From: Roseomonas sp. GC11
GTDB taxonomy: Bacteria > Pseudomonadota > Alphaproteobacteria > Acetobacterales > Acetobacteraceae
Direction: 5' to 3'
DNA: 54,159 bases
NCBI RefSeq assembly: GCF_024437745.1
Contig: NZ_JANFNY010000017.1
Location: forward strand, 1 to 54,159
Shown here: piece by piece, positions 1 to 8,090 of the stretch
Position numbering within the stretch: position 1 is the first letter of the stretch
Layout of the letters: each line of letters begins with the position of its first letter
Program-made: the position numbers and the translations under genes
Notes under the pieces: model-generated
Database searches by the model: none
What the model was told of the DNA's origin: nothing
What the model saw: the letters and a program-made list of their open reading frames with translations, nothing else

Positions 1-1191
1 GCCCAGGCCGGGGCGCAGGCGGCGGCGGCGCGGCGGCGGCTGGCCCTGGCCGGCGGCGCCCTGCTGCTGACCGTGCTGGCGGTGGCGGGCGGCGCGCTGT
101 TGCTGTCGCTGCGCGTCGCGCGGCCGTTGCGGCAGTTGACGCAGGCGGTGGGCCGGCTGGCTGGCGGTGCGCTGGACACGCCGCTGCCCGGCGACGCGGA
201 TGGCGGGGAGGGCCGGCGCGCCGCATCGCGGCAGGATGAGATCGGCGCCATGGCCGCGGCGTTGCGCCACCTGCGCGCCGAGGCCCGCCGCGCCCGCGTG
301 CTGGGGGGGGAGGTGGCCGCCACCCAGGCCGCCCGTGCCGCCCGCGCCGGGGCGCTGGAGGGGTTGCTGGCCGGTTTCGAGGGGGATCTGGCCGGTGGTC
401 TGCGCGGCGTGGCGCAGGCTGCCGGGGCGCTGGATGACAGCAGCACGGTGATCGCCGCCGCCGCCGGCGAGGGGGCCGGCGCGGCGGCGGCGGCGGAGGC
501 CGCCAGCCAGGAGGCCAGCGGGCATATCGCCGCCGTGGCGGAAACCGCCGGGGCGCTGGCGGCAGCGGTGGCCGAGGTATCGCGCGATGTGGGGGCCAGC
601 GCCGGCGCGGCCGCCAGCGCCGCCGGCATGGCGCGCGCGGCGGAGCGGCAGGTGCGCGCCCTGGCCGCCGCCGCCGCCGCGGTGGCGCCGGTGCTCGGGC
701 TGATCGAGGGCATCGCCCGGCAGACCAATCTCCTCGCCCTGAATGCCACCATCGAGGCGGCGCGGGCGGGGGAGGCGGGGCGCGGCTTCGCCGTGGTGGC
801 CGGGGAGGTGAAGGCCCTGGCGGCGCAGACCGCCCGCGCCACCGAGCAGATTGGTGCCCAGCTGGCCGCCATGCAGTCCGGCGGCCAGGCGGCGGTGGGG
901 GCGATGGAGGGGATCGCCGGTGCGATCCAGCAGCTGGACGGCATCGCCGCCCAGGTGGCGGAGGCGACGGAGCGGCAGGCGGAGGCGACGCGGGGCATTG
1001 CCGCCGCTGTCACCCAGGCTGCCGCCCGCGCGCAGGAGGCCAGTGCCCAGGCCGCTGGCACCCGGGCCCGGCTGGCGGCGATGGGCGGTGGGATCGAGGC
1101 TCTGCGCGCCGCTGCCGGCAGCCTCTCTGGCGAGACCGCGGCGCTGCACCAGCGGGCCGAGGTCTTCCTGGCGGCGGTGCGGGCGGCCTGA
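1..1191 (+). CDS. Methyl-accepting chemotaxis protein, 5' truncated by window edge
   Basis: Chemoreceptor that would signal to CheA/CheW. The reading frame is open from base 1, so the start and the sensor domain lie upstream of the window; 396 residues are visible. They begin with a hydrophobic membrane segment (about residues 14-38), followed by a HAMP domain (about 39-100) and a long, alanine-rich coiled-coil signalling domain. The conserved hairpin tip is clear at about residues 236-277 ([20 protein letters not shown], then [15 protein letters not shown]). No CheR-binding pentapeptide is seen at the C terminus. A GTG at base 73 could be taken for a start, but it would cut the membrane helix in two, so I treat the gene as partial. 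It converges on pcaB across a repeat. Confidence 0.9.
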   Translation, partial: AQAGAQAAAARRRLALAGGALLLTVLAVAGGALLLSLRVARPLRQLTQAVGRLAGGALDTPLPGDADGGEGRRAASRQDEIGAMAAALRHLRAEARRARVLGGEVAATQAARAARAGALEGLLAGFEGDLAGGLRGVAQAAGALDDSSTVIAAAAGEGAGAAAAAEAASQEASGHIAAVAETAGALAAAVAEVSRDVGASAGAAASAAGMARAAERQVRALAAAAAAVAPVLGLIEGIARQTNLLALNATIEAARAGEAGRGFAVVAGEVKALAAQTARATEQIGAQLAAMQSGGQAAVGAMEGIAGAIQQLDGIAAQVAEATERQAEATRGIAAAVTQAAARAQEASAQAAGTRARLAAMGGGIEALRAAAGSLSGETAALHQRAEVFLAAVRAA

Positions 1192-1210
1192 GGGAGGCCG
1201 GTTGCGCGCA

Positions 1211-1345
1211 CTGAACGCGGGGTCCGGGGTGGCCGTGCCACCCCGGCCGAGGGGTCTGGGGAGGGCGGAGCCCTCCCCAGGTTAAAAATCCCGTCTGGGG
1301 AGGGCGGAGCCCTCCCCAGGTTAAAATCCCGTCTGGGGAGGACGG
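1211..1345. repeat. GC-rich intergenic hairpin repeat, copy B1
   Basis: Between the convergent chemoreceptor and pcaB genes. It starts with a module centred on GGGGTGGCCGTGCCACCCC that recurs at 29961-29998. Two tandem units of 39 and 38 bases follow (1254-1292 and 1293-1330), each with the hairpin arms CTGGGGAGGG and CCCTCCCCAG and the tail GGTTAAAA, then a broken third unit (1331-1345). The end lies 9 bases from the pcaB stop codon. Confidence 0.8.
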
Positions 1346-1354
1346 CTCTTCTTC

Positions 1355-2701
1355 TCAGAGCCGCGCCAGCACGCGGTCGATGAAGGCCTGTGTGCTGCCC
1401 AGGTAATGCGCCGGGTCGGTCAGGCGGGCGATGTCCGCGGCGCTGATGGCGGCGGTGACTTTCTCCTCCCGCCCCAGCGCCTCGGCCAGGGAGATGCCTT
1501 CGGCCAGGGCGGTGTCGCAGGCGTGGTGCACGGCGTCATGCGCCGCGTTGCGGCCGAGATGCGGGGCGAGGCCCATCATCACCGCCTCCGCCACGATCAG
1601 CCCGCCGGTGGAGTCGAGGTTGCGGCGCATGCGGGCGGCATCCACCGTCATGCCCTCGGCGATGAAGCGGGCCTGGTCCAGCGCGCCATGGGCCAGGGTG
1701 AAGGCCTGGGGCAGGGCGAGCGGCTCGGCCTGCCAGGGGCCGGTGCCGCGCTCCTGGTCCACCGCCATGGCGGCCAGCATCTGCGGCACCAGGGCGTGCA
1801 CCCCGCGCGCCTGGGCGAGGACGTATTCGCAGGCGATGGGGTTGCGCTTCTGCGGCATGGTGGAGGAGCCGCCGCGCCCCGGCGCGTGGGGCTCGAAGAC
1901 CTCGGCCACCTCGGTCTGCATCAGCAGCATGATGTCGGTGGCGAATTTCGACAGCGCGCCGGTCAGCAGGCCGAGGACGCAGACGGCCTCCGCCATGCCA
2001 TCGCGCGCGACGTGCCAGGGCGCGTCCGGCACGGCGAGGCCGAGTTCGGCCCCCAGCCCCTCAGCCACCGCCAGACCCTGGTCGCCGAGCGAGGCGAGGG
2101 TGCCGGCCGCGCCGCCGAACTGCACCTTCAGCAGGCGCGGCAGCAGCTGGGCGATGCGCTCGCGCATGGTGATCAGCGGCGAGAGCCAGATGGCGCATTT
2201 ATAGCCGAAGGTCAGCGGCAGGGCGTGCTGGAGATGGGTGCGCCCGGCCATCACCGTGCCGCGGTGCTCGCGCGCGCGGGCGCCGAGGGCGGCGTTCAGC
2301 CGGGCGAGGTCGGCATCCAGCAGGGCGAAGGCGTCGCGCAGCTGGAGGACGATGGCGGTGTCGATGATGTCCTGGGTGGTGGCGCCCCAATGGGTCCAGC
2401 GCCCGGCCTCGGCCCCGGCCAGGGCGGAGAGCTGCTTCACCAGCCCGACCACCGGGTAGCCGGTGTTGCGGGTGGCGCGGGCGAGCGCCGGCAGGTCGAG
2501 CTTTTCCACCTGCGCCGCCTCGGTGATGGCGGTGGCGGCCTCGGCGGGGATGATGCCGAGCTTCGCCTGGGCGCGGGCCAGCGCCGCTTCCACCTCCAGC
2601 ATGCGGGCGAGGAAGGCGCGCTCGCCCACCAGGGCGCGCATGGCGTCGGTGCCATAGAGGACGGAGAGCACGGCGCCGTCGGCGGGGTTGACGGAAAGCA
2701 T
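1355..2701 (-). CDS. pcaB: 3-carboxy-cis,cis-muconate cycloisomerase
   Basis: Lactonises 3-carboxy-cis,cis-muconate to 4-carboxymuconolactone in the protocatechuate branch of the beta-ketoadipate pathway; cytosolic, expected to be a homotetramer of the fumarase/aspartase superfamily. The 448 residues match the family length. The superfamily signature GSSTMPQKRNP lies at about residues 278-288 and the GRTHLQHA segment at about 153-160. The ATG at 2701 has a GGAGGAA ribosome site just upstream; the same frame stays open much further upstream over pcaDC, but that part is a shadow. It follows pcaDC by 38 bases on the same strand, so co-transcription is likely. Confidence 0.95.
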   Translation of the reverse strand: MLSVNPADGAVLSVLYGTDAMRALVGERAFLARMLEVEAALARAQAKLGIIPAEAATAITEAAQVEKLDLPALARATRNTGYPVVGLVKQLSALAGAEAGRWTHWGATTQDIIDTAIVLQLRDAFALLDADLARLNAALGARAREHRGTVMAGRTHLQHALPLTFGYKCAIWLSPLITMRERIAQLLPRLLKVQFGGAAGTLASLGDQGLAVAEGLGAELGLAVPDAPWHVARDGMAEAVCVLGLLTGALSKFATDIMLLMQTEVAEVFEPHAPGRGGSSTMPQKRNPIACEYVLAQARGVHALVPQMLAAMAVDQERGTGPWQAEPLALPQAFTLAHGALDQARFIAEGMTVDAARMRRNLDSTGGLIVAEAVMMGLAPHLGRNAAHDAVHHACDTALAEGISLAEALGREEKVTAAISAADIARLTDPAHYLGSTQAFIDRVLARL

Positions 2702-2739
2702 GGGCGGTATTCCTCCTGGAAGGGCGGGGCGGGGGGCGT

Positions 2740-3924
2740 TCAGGCGCCCGCCGCCGCCTCCTCCCGCATCTGGGCGTAGGTCTGCCTGGCCAGTTTCAGC
2801 GCGTGGTTGGCCACCGGCACGCCGGCATAGGCGCCGACCTGGAGCAGAACCTCCGAAAGCTCCTCCGGTGTCACGCCGGTCTGGCGGGTGGCCCTGACGT
2901 GCAGCACGAATTCCTCGTGCCGGGCGAGGGCGGCCATCATCGCCAGGGTCAGCAGGCTGCGGGTATGGCGCGGCAGGCCGGGGCGCGTCCAGATCTGCCC
3001 CCAGACATTGCGGGTGATGTAGTCCTGGAAGGGCTGGTCGAAGGCGGTGGCGGCGGCGCTGGCGCGGGCGACATGGGCGGCGCCCAGCACGGCCCTGCGC
3101 ACCTCCAGCCCGGCCTCCAGCAGATCGGCGGGCGGGAGATCGGCGGCCCGGCGGGCCTGGCCGTCGAGATGGGCGAGCATCGCCTCCGACACCGCGGCCG
3201 CGGCCTCGTGGTTGACGATATGCTGCACCCCCGGCAGGACCCGCAGGGTGGCCGCGGCGAAGCGCGCCTGCAGGGCCTGGGTGGCGGCCAGGGGGGCGGC
3301 CGGGTCGGTCTCGCCCTGGAGCAGCAGGGCGGGCTGGGGCAGCCGGGCCGGCATGTCGGCCGGGGTGAGGTCGCGCAGCGCGGCGGCGGCGCCGGCATAG
3401 CCCACGCGGTCGGTGCGCAGCAGCATGGCGCGCAGGCCGAGCCCCTCCGGCGCCTCGGGATGGGCCACCCAGCGCGGCATCACCGCATCGGCCAGCACGC
3501 CGGTGCCCTCGCGCAGCACGGCGCCGATGCGTTCCTGCCAGGTGGCCGCATCTGGGTATTCCAGCGCGCCACCGATAAGGATGAGCGAGGCGGCGCGCTC
3601 CGGCGCCAGCGCCGCCATGCGCAGCGCGACACAGGCGCCGAGCGAGGCGCCGCCGATATGGGCCCGCGCGATGCCGAGGGCGTCGAGCAGCGCCAGCGCA
3701 TCGCGCGCCAGCATCTCCATGCTGTATTCGCCGGGGGTGACGCTGGTCAGCCCGTGGCCGCGCAGGTCGGGGCGGATGACGCGGTAGCGGCGGGTGAGGG
3801 CCGCCACCTGCGGGTCCCACACATGCAGCGTGGTGCCGATGGAGTGCAGCAGCAACAGGGGCGGCGCCTCGGCCGGCCCCTCCACGACGCAATGCACCAG
3901 GAGGTCGTTGACCGGAAGGAACAT
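2740..3924 (-). CDS. pcaDC: Bifunctional 3-oxoadipate enol-lactonase / 4-carboxymuconolactone decarboxylase
   Basis: A fusion (also called PcaL in actinobacteria) that converts 4-carboxymuconolactone to 3-oxoadipate in two steps. Residues 1-255 are an alpha/beta hydrolase (PcaD) with nucleophile Ser94 in GGASLGA, acid Asp207 in GETDP and a histidine at about 235 (GVQH). Residues 270-394 are the carboxymuconolactone decarboxylase (PcaC) domain, recognisable by EEFVLHVRA, TPEELSEVLLQVGAYAGVPVA and the terminal helix. The nucleophile elbow has Ala where many PcaD proteins have another residue, but the triad is intact. It sits between dctM (81 bases upstream) and pcaB (38 bases downstream), so the operon encodes three consecutive pathway steps. 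Confidence 0.95.
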   Translation of the reverse strand: MFLPVNDLLVHCVVEGPAEAPPLLLLHSIGTTLHVWDPQVAALTRRYRVIRPDLRGHGLTSVTPGEYSMEMLARDALALLDALGIARAHIGGASLGACVALRMAALAPERAASLILIGGALEYPDAATWQERIGAVLREGTGVLADAVMPRWVAHPEAPEGLGLRAMLLRTDRVGYAGAAAALRDLTPADMPARLPQPALLLQGETDPAAPLAATQALQARFAAATLRVLPGVQHIVNHEAAAAVSEAMLAHLDGQARRAADLPPADLLEAGLEVRRAVLGAAHVARASAAATAFDQPFQDYITRNVWGQIWTRPGLPRHTRSLLTLAMMAALARHEEFVLHVRATRQTGVTPEELSEVLLQVGAYAGVPVANHALKLARQTYAQMREEAAAGA

Positions 3925-4005
3925 GGTGGGGTCTCGTCCTGTCTCTCTTTGGGCGCGACCGTCGCCGGGCGGCGCGCGGCGGTCAATCCCGCGCGCCGCG
4001 CGGGA

Positions 4006-5328
4006 TCATGTCAGCCAGCGAACCACGGCGAGAGAAAGCGCGGGGCACGCAACGCAGAGCAGCAGGCGCAGCACATCCATCGCCAGGTAGGGGAGGACGC
4101 CGCGGTAGATGCGGGCCATCGGCACGTCCTTCGCCAGGGCGGCGATGACGAAGACATTGAGCCCGATGGGGGGCGCCGTCAGCCCGATGCCCACCACCAC
4201 CAGCACGAGGATGCCGAACCAGAGGGCCGTCTCCTCCGGGGAGAGGCCGAAATCCAGCGCCGTCACCACCGGGAAGAAGACGGGCAGGGTGAGCAGGATC
4301 ATCGCCAGCTCGTCCATCACCGCGCCGAGGATGATGTAGCTGACGAGCAGCAGCGCCAGCACGCCATAGGCCGGCAGGTCCTGCGCGGTGATCCACTCGG
4401 CCAGCAGGTCGGGCGCCTGGGTCAGGGCGAGGAAGGCGTTGAACACCTCGGCGCCGAGCAGGATGGCGAAGATCATCGCCGTGGTCTCGGCGGTGCCGCG
4501 CAGCGCGTCCATCAGCTCCGCCCGGCCCAGGCTGCGGCGCAGCAGGGCCACGGCCAGGGTGGCGACGACGCCGATGGCCGCGCTCTCGGTCGGGGTGAAG
4601 ACGCCGCCATAGATCCCCCCCACCACGGTGACGGCGATGAGCAGCACGGGGATGACGTTGAGGAAGGCGGCGCGCTTCTCCGCCGCCGAGAGGGGCGGCG
4701 CGGGCGGCATGGCGGCCGGGTTGAGCCGCGCCTGGATCAGCACGGCGATGATGTAGGAGAAGGTGGCGAGCAGCCCCGGCACCAGCGCCGCCATGAACAG
4801 CTTGGCGATGTTCTGTTCCGTGCTGATGGCATAGACGACGAGGATGACGCTGGGCGGGATGAGGATGCCGAGGGTGCCGCCCACGGCGATGGTGCCGGTG
4901 GCGAGGCCCATCTCGTAGTTGTAGCGGCGCAGTTCCGGCAGGGCGGCGCGGCCGAAGGTGGCGGTGGTGGCGACGGAGGAGCCGCAGACGGCGCCGAAGG
5001 CGGCGCAGGCGGTGATGACGCCGATGGCCAGCCCGCCGCGCCGCTGGCCGAACAGCGCCTGGGCCGCCGTGAAGAGATCCCGCGCCAGGCCGCCGCGCTC
5101 GGCGATGGCGCCCATCAGGATGAAGAGCGGGATGACGGAGAGGGTATAGTTGGCGAAGAGGTGGTAGGGCGTGGCCTTGAGGTAGTTGGCCAGCACCTCC
5201 CAGCCGAGGATGTGCTGGTAGCCGAGGGCGCCGGCGAGCAGCATGGCGAAGCCCACCGGCGCGCGCAGGGTGATGAGCAGCAGCATGGCGCCGAAGCCGG
5301 CGCCGGCCATCAGGAATTCCTCACTCAC
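4006..5328 (-). CDS. dctM: TRAP transporter large permease subunit (DctM family)
   Basis: Large membrane subunit of a tripartite ATP-independent periplasmic transporter, which drives organic-acid uptake with an ion gradient. It has about a dozen hydrophobic segments in 440 residues and typical DctM stretches (VIPLFILMGAIAERGG, AAFGAVCGSSVATTATFG, GGTLGILIPPSVILVVYA, GGVFTPTESAAIG). I chose the GTG at 5328 because it gives a four-base stop/start overlap (GTGA) with dctQ and avoids an Arg/Pro-rich false extension. The neighbouring pca genes suggest an aromatic acid or a ring-cleavage product as substrate; this is inference. No dctP binding-protein gene is present in the window. Confidence 0.92.
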   Translation of the reverse strand: MSEEFLMAGAGFGAMLLLITLRAPVGFAMLLAGALGYQHILGWEVLANYLKATPYHLFANYTLSVIPLFILMGAIAERGGLARDLFTAAQALFGQRRGGLAIGVITACAAFGAVCGSSVATTATFGRAALPELRRYNYEMGLATGTIAVGGTLGILIPPSVILVVYAISTEQNIAKLFMAALVPGLLATFSYIIAVLIQARLNPAAMPPAPPLSAAEKRAAFLNVIPVLLIAVTVVGGIYGGVFTPTESAAIGVVATLAVALLRRSLGRAELMDALRGTAETTAMIFAILLGAEVFNAFLALTQAPDLLAEWITAQDLPAYGVLALLLVSYIILGAVMDELAMILLTLPVFFPVVTALDFGLSPEETALWFGILVLVVVGIGLTAPPIGLNVFVIAALAKDVPMARIYRGVLPYLAMDVLRLLLCVACPALSLAVVRWLT

Positions 5329-5822
5329 GCGCGGTTCTCCCCGGCGAGCAGGCGGCGCGCCCAGAGCAGGGCGGCGAGGGCGGTGGCGGCGAAGGCGAGG
5401 GCGCCGAGGGCGATGGCCCACCAGAGCGGCAGGGAGAGCACCATGCTGCGGGTGTCGCTGCGCAGCGCGTCGAGGGCGCCGGCGGCCATGCGCCAGCCGA
5501 GCAGCAGGGCGGTGGCGCCCCAGGCGAGGTTCCAGAAGGCGTCCAGCCCGTCGCGCAGGCGGGCGGGCAGCCAGGTGGTGAAGCTGTCCACCAGGATATT
5601 GGCGCGCATCAGCGTGCCCCAGGCGAGGAAGCCGAAGACGGCGAGGCCGGAGCCCATCTGCACCAGTTCGAAATCCCCCGGTATGGGCTGCCCGCCGAGC
5701 CAGCGGCGCAGCACGCTGGCGGTGGTGAGCAGGGCGGTGGCCAGCAGCAGGGCGCTGCCGCCCAGCATCAGCGCGTGTGCCAGGCGGGCGGTGGCCCCGC
5801 GCGGCGGGGCGGGTTGTGTCAT
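5325..5822 (-). CDS. dctQ: TRAP transporter small permease subunit (DctQ family)
   Basis: Small membrane subunit of the same TRAP transporter. The 165 residues hold four hydrophobic helices, with the DctQ-like region LRRWLGGQPIPGDFELVQMGSG and FGFLAWGTLMRANILVD between the first helices. The start is the ATG at 5822 (MTQPAPPRG). The frame stays open upstream through a G/C homopolymer that would encode poly-Gly/poly-Pro, which is clearly not coding. The stop overlaps the dctM start by four bases, indicating translational coupling. This is probably the first gene of the dctQ-dctM-pcaDC-pcaB operon. Confidence 0.88.
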   Translation of the reverse strand: MTQPAPPRGATARLAHALMLGGSALLLATALLTTASVLRRWLGGQPIPGDFELVQMGSGLAVFGFLAWGTLMRANILVDSFTTWLPARLRDGLDAFWNLAWGATALLLGWRMAAGALDALRSDTRSMVLSLPLWWAIALGALAFAATALAALLWARRLLAGENRA

Positions 5823-5855
5823 GGCGCGTCGGCTCCGGCGCGGAGAGTCACGGAA

Positions 5856-5920
5856 GGCGGGGTCCGGGGCGGCCCTTGCCGCCCCGGCGGGGGGGGGGGG
5901 GGGGGGGCCCCCCCCCCCCC
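5856..5920. repeat. GC-rich repeat copy B2 ending in a G19/C13 homopolymer
   Basis: Begins like other B copies (GGCGGGGTCCGGGG, then GGCCCTTGCCGCC), but where copy B3 continues with a GGGGG-GGAG-CCCCC hairpin this copy shows 19 G (5889-5907) followed by 13 C (5908-5920). It ends 2 bases from the bamB stop. The homopolymer is probably a base-calling or assembly collapse of the normal hairpin. Confidence 0.7.
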
Positions 5921-5922
5921 TC

Positions 5923-7248
5923 TCACTTATAAGCGACCACCGCCCCGTCATCCGTGAGCAGCACGAGGGTGTCCTGCGCGATGGCCCCCGGCAGGGAGAC
6001 CGCCCCCGGCAGCCGCAGCCTGCCGCCGATGGCGCCGGTGCCGGCGTCGATCAGCAGCGCCTCTTCCTTGCTGGAGGGAAGGATGAGGCGCCCCCCGGCG
6101 AGCAGCGGCGTGCCGAAGGTGGCGTTCTCGTCCTTCTTCCGCTCCTTCCCTTCGGGCGGGGCGTTGAGGTCGTTGATCCAGCGGATCCGCCCGCTCTCGC
6201 GCTCCATGGCCAGCAGGGTGCCGTTGCCGCCGATGAGGAAGAGCCAGTTCCCGGCGACGACGGGGCTTTCCGTCCCGCCGATCTCCACTTCCCACAGCCG
6301 CCGCCCGGAGCGCAGGTCGACCGCCATGGAGGTGCCGCCCATGCCCATGGCATAGACCCGCCCCTCATGGATGACGGGCAGGCCGCGCACGCCGGGGATA
6401 TCGCCCACGCCGCCGCGGCTGCGGCCGGCCAGGCTCTCGGTCCACTGCACGCGGCCATCCTCGGGGCGCAGCGCGACCAGCTCGCCCGAGGGGAAGCCGG
6501 CGACGACGAAGCCCTCCGCCACCGCCGGGCCGGGCAGGCCGAGCGGCATGGCCACGGCCTGCTGCGCGCGGTAGGCCCAGAGGCGCTTGCCATCGGCGGC
6601 GGAGAAGACGAGCAGCTGGTTTTCCAGCGTCGGCACGAAGACGCGGCCCTCGGCCACGGTGGGGGCGCCGCGCGTCGGCGCCGGCAGGCCGATGCGCCAG
6701 CGCGGCTTGCCATTGGCAGGGTCGAGCGCCAGCAGCTCGGCGAGGCCGGTGGCGACATAGAGCGTGCCATCGGCGAAGGCGCAGCCCGCGCCGACGGCGC
6801 CGACATCATCCTTCTCCGGCCGGGTGTCGAAGCGCCAGCGGCGCGCGCCGGTGGCGAGGTCGAAGGCCGAGACCTCGCCATAGGCATCGGCGGCGAAGAC
6901 CATGCCCTGGGCGATGACCGGCCCGGTGGTCAGGCGGCGGCGGTAGCTGCTGCCGGTGCCGGCGGAGCTGCGCCAGATCTCGGCGAGGCGCGGGCCGAGG
7001 GCGGCCTGCCCGGTGGCATGGGCGGGGCCGGAGCCCGGCTGCGGCCACTCCGCTCGCGCCACGGGGGCGGGCAGGGTGAAGGGCTGGGCGGCCAGCGCCG
7101 CATCGGCCTCCAGCGGGCGCTGTGCCGCCAGGACGGGGCGGCGGACGCCCGGCAGGCGGTCCTTGCTCTCGCCGAACCAGTCGCAACCGGCCAAGAGGCC
7201 GGCCGAGCCGAGCAGCACCGTGCGCCGTGTCCAGTTCATGCCCTGCAT
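5923..7248 (-). CDS. bamB: Outer-membrane assembly lipoprotein BamB-like, PQQ/beta-propeller protein
   Basis: Lipoprotein scaffold of the BAM complex that folds outer-membrane beta-barrels. It is 441 residues with an N-terminal signal peptide and a lipobox at residues 19-22 (LAGC). Repeated beta-propeller blades follow, of the type 'DLATGARRWRF', 'DPANGKPRWRI', 'SAADGKRLWAY', 'RPEDGRVQWTE', 'DLRSGRRLWEV' and 'ERESGRIRWIN'. The start codon overlaps the stop of the YfgM-like gene (TGATG), as expected for a coupled pair; a second ATG three codons later is an alternative start. In gammaproteobacteria der usually follows bamB, but here a repeat and the TRAP genes follow. Confidence 0.88.
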   Translation of the reverse strand: MQGMNWTRRTVLLGSAGLLAGCDWFGESKDRLPGVRRPVLAAQRPLEADAALAAQPFTLPAPVARAEWPQPGSGPAHATGQAALGPRLAEIWRSSAGTGSSYRRRLTTGPVIAQGMVFAADAYGEVSAFDLATGARRWRFDTRPEKDDVGAVGAGCAFADGTLYVATGLAELLALDPANGKPRWRIGLPAPTRGAPTVAEGRVFVPTLENQLLVFSAADGKRLWAYRAQQAVAMPLGLPGPAVAEGFVVAGFPSGELVALRPEDGRVQWTESLAGRSRGGVGDIPGVRGLPVIHEGRVYAMGMGGTSMAVDLRSGRRLWEVEIGGTESPVVAGNWLFLIGGNGTLLAMERESGRIRWINDLNAPPEGKERKKDENATFGTPLLAGGRLILPSSKEEALLIDAGTGAIGGRLRLPGAVSLPGAIAQDTLVLLTDDGAVVAYK

Positions 7249-7898
7249 CAGACCCCCAATCCTGCGGCCAGCCGGCCGGCGCGGTCGCGCAGGCCCCGCG
7301 GCGCGGTGACATCCTGGGCCAGCGCGTCGAGTTCGCGCTTGGCCGCCGCCTTGTCGCCCTGGCGCAGGGCGAGCAGGGCCTGAAGCTCCCGCGCCGAGGC
7401 CCGCCAGGCATTGCCCGGCCGCGTCAGCGGCTCAAGGCGGGCGGAAAGCTGCGCCGGCGCCTGCGTGTCGATGCCGTGCAGCACCCACATCAGGCTGGCC
7501 AGGTCGCGGTAGAGCTGCGGTGCCTGCGCATCGGCGGCGAGGCCGGCCCAGAGGGCCAGGGCGGCGTCACGCTCCCCCGTCTCGGCCTTCAGCGCGGCGG
7601 CGCGCAGCGTGGCGAGGATGCGGTAGCCTTCCGGCCCGCTGGCCGCCTGGGCGGCAAACTGCGCGCCCGCCACCTTCAGGTCGGCGCCCTGGGCCTCGGT
7701 GGCGCGGTGCTGCTCCAGGAAGGCGGTGGCCGCCTGCAGGGCCTCGCGCTGCTGATACCAGCGCCAGCCCTGCCAGCCGCCCAGCCCGGCCAGGACCAGC
7801 AGGGCCGCGCCAAAGGCCAGCCCGCCATATCGCAGGGCCAGCCGCTGGGCTTTCTCGGCCCGCAGGTCTTCCTGCACTTCGTCGAAAATATCCGGCAA
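7248..7898 (-). CDS. YfgM-like tetratricopeptide membrane protein
   Basis: Putative ancillary protein of the Sec translocon/periplasmic chaperone network (YfgM family, DUF2133-like). The 216 residues start with a charged cytosolic tail (MPDIFDEVQEDLRAEKAQRLALRYG), then one membrane helix (about 25-42), then a periplasmic helical region consistent with TPR-type repeats (LAALRAAALKAETGERDAALALWAGLAADA). Synteny and one-base overlap with bamB match the yfgM-bamB pair known in other proteobacteria. The family assignment rests on architecture and neighbours; the sequence itself is divergent. Confidence 0.75.
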   Translation of the reverse strand: MPDIFDEVQEDLRAEKAQRLALRYGGLAFGAALLVLAGLGGWQGWRWYQQREALQAATAFLEQHRATEAQGADLKVAGAQFAAQAASGPEGYRILATLRAAALKAETGERDAALALWAGLAADAQAPQLYRDLASLMWVLHGIDTQAPAQLSARLEPLTRPGNAWRASARELQALLALRQGDKAAAKRELDALAQDVTAPRGLRDRAGRLAAGLGV

Positions 7899-7974
7899 GG
7901 TCCGGTCCCTGAAGGCTGTGACAAGCGCGCGGGACCATAGCGGCAGCCGCGCCCGGCGTTAAGGCCCGCGCCTT

Positions 7975-8078
7975 GAGAGGGGCTTTGCCCCTCTCAAACA
8001 CTCCCCGCCAAAGGCCTGAGGCCTTTGGAAACCCATTCTGGAAAGGCAGGGGTGTCTGAGGGGGCAAGGCCCCCTCAG
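7975..8078. repeat. GC-rich intergenic hairpin repeat, copy A1
   Basis: Contains three perfect or near-perfect hairpins: 7975-7995 (GAGAGGGGC / GCCCCTCTC), 8008-8028 (CCAAAGGCCTGAGG and complement) and 8056-8078 (CTGAGGGGGC / GCCCCCTCAG). It is in the opposite orientation to copies A2-A4 and lacks the 12140-12156-type hairpin. It ends 12 bases from the stop of the dihydroorotase gene. Confidence 0.85.
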
Positions 8079-8090
8079 CATACGAACCCC

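Noticed and set aside
1254..1345. Tandem 38-39 base units as a possible CRISPR
   Set aside because: Only two and a half units, directly abutting, with no spacers; they belong to the B repeats.
1355..3892. An 845-codon frame that would fuse an upstream Arg/Pro-rich region to pcaB
   Set aside because: The upstream half is a frame-shifted shadow of pcaDC; pcaB has its own ribosome site and family start at 2701.
2803..7383. A 1526-codon plus-strand open frame across the pca, TRAP and bamB genes
   Set aside because: It is antisense to five well-identified genes, rich in Gly/Gln/His/Arg and without any domain; long antisense frames are normal at this GC content.
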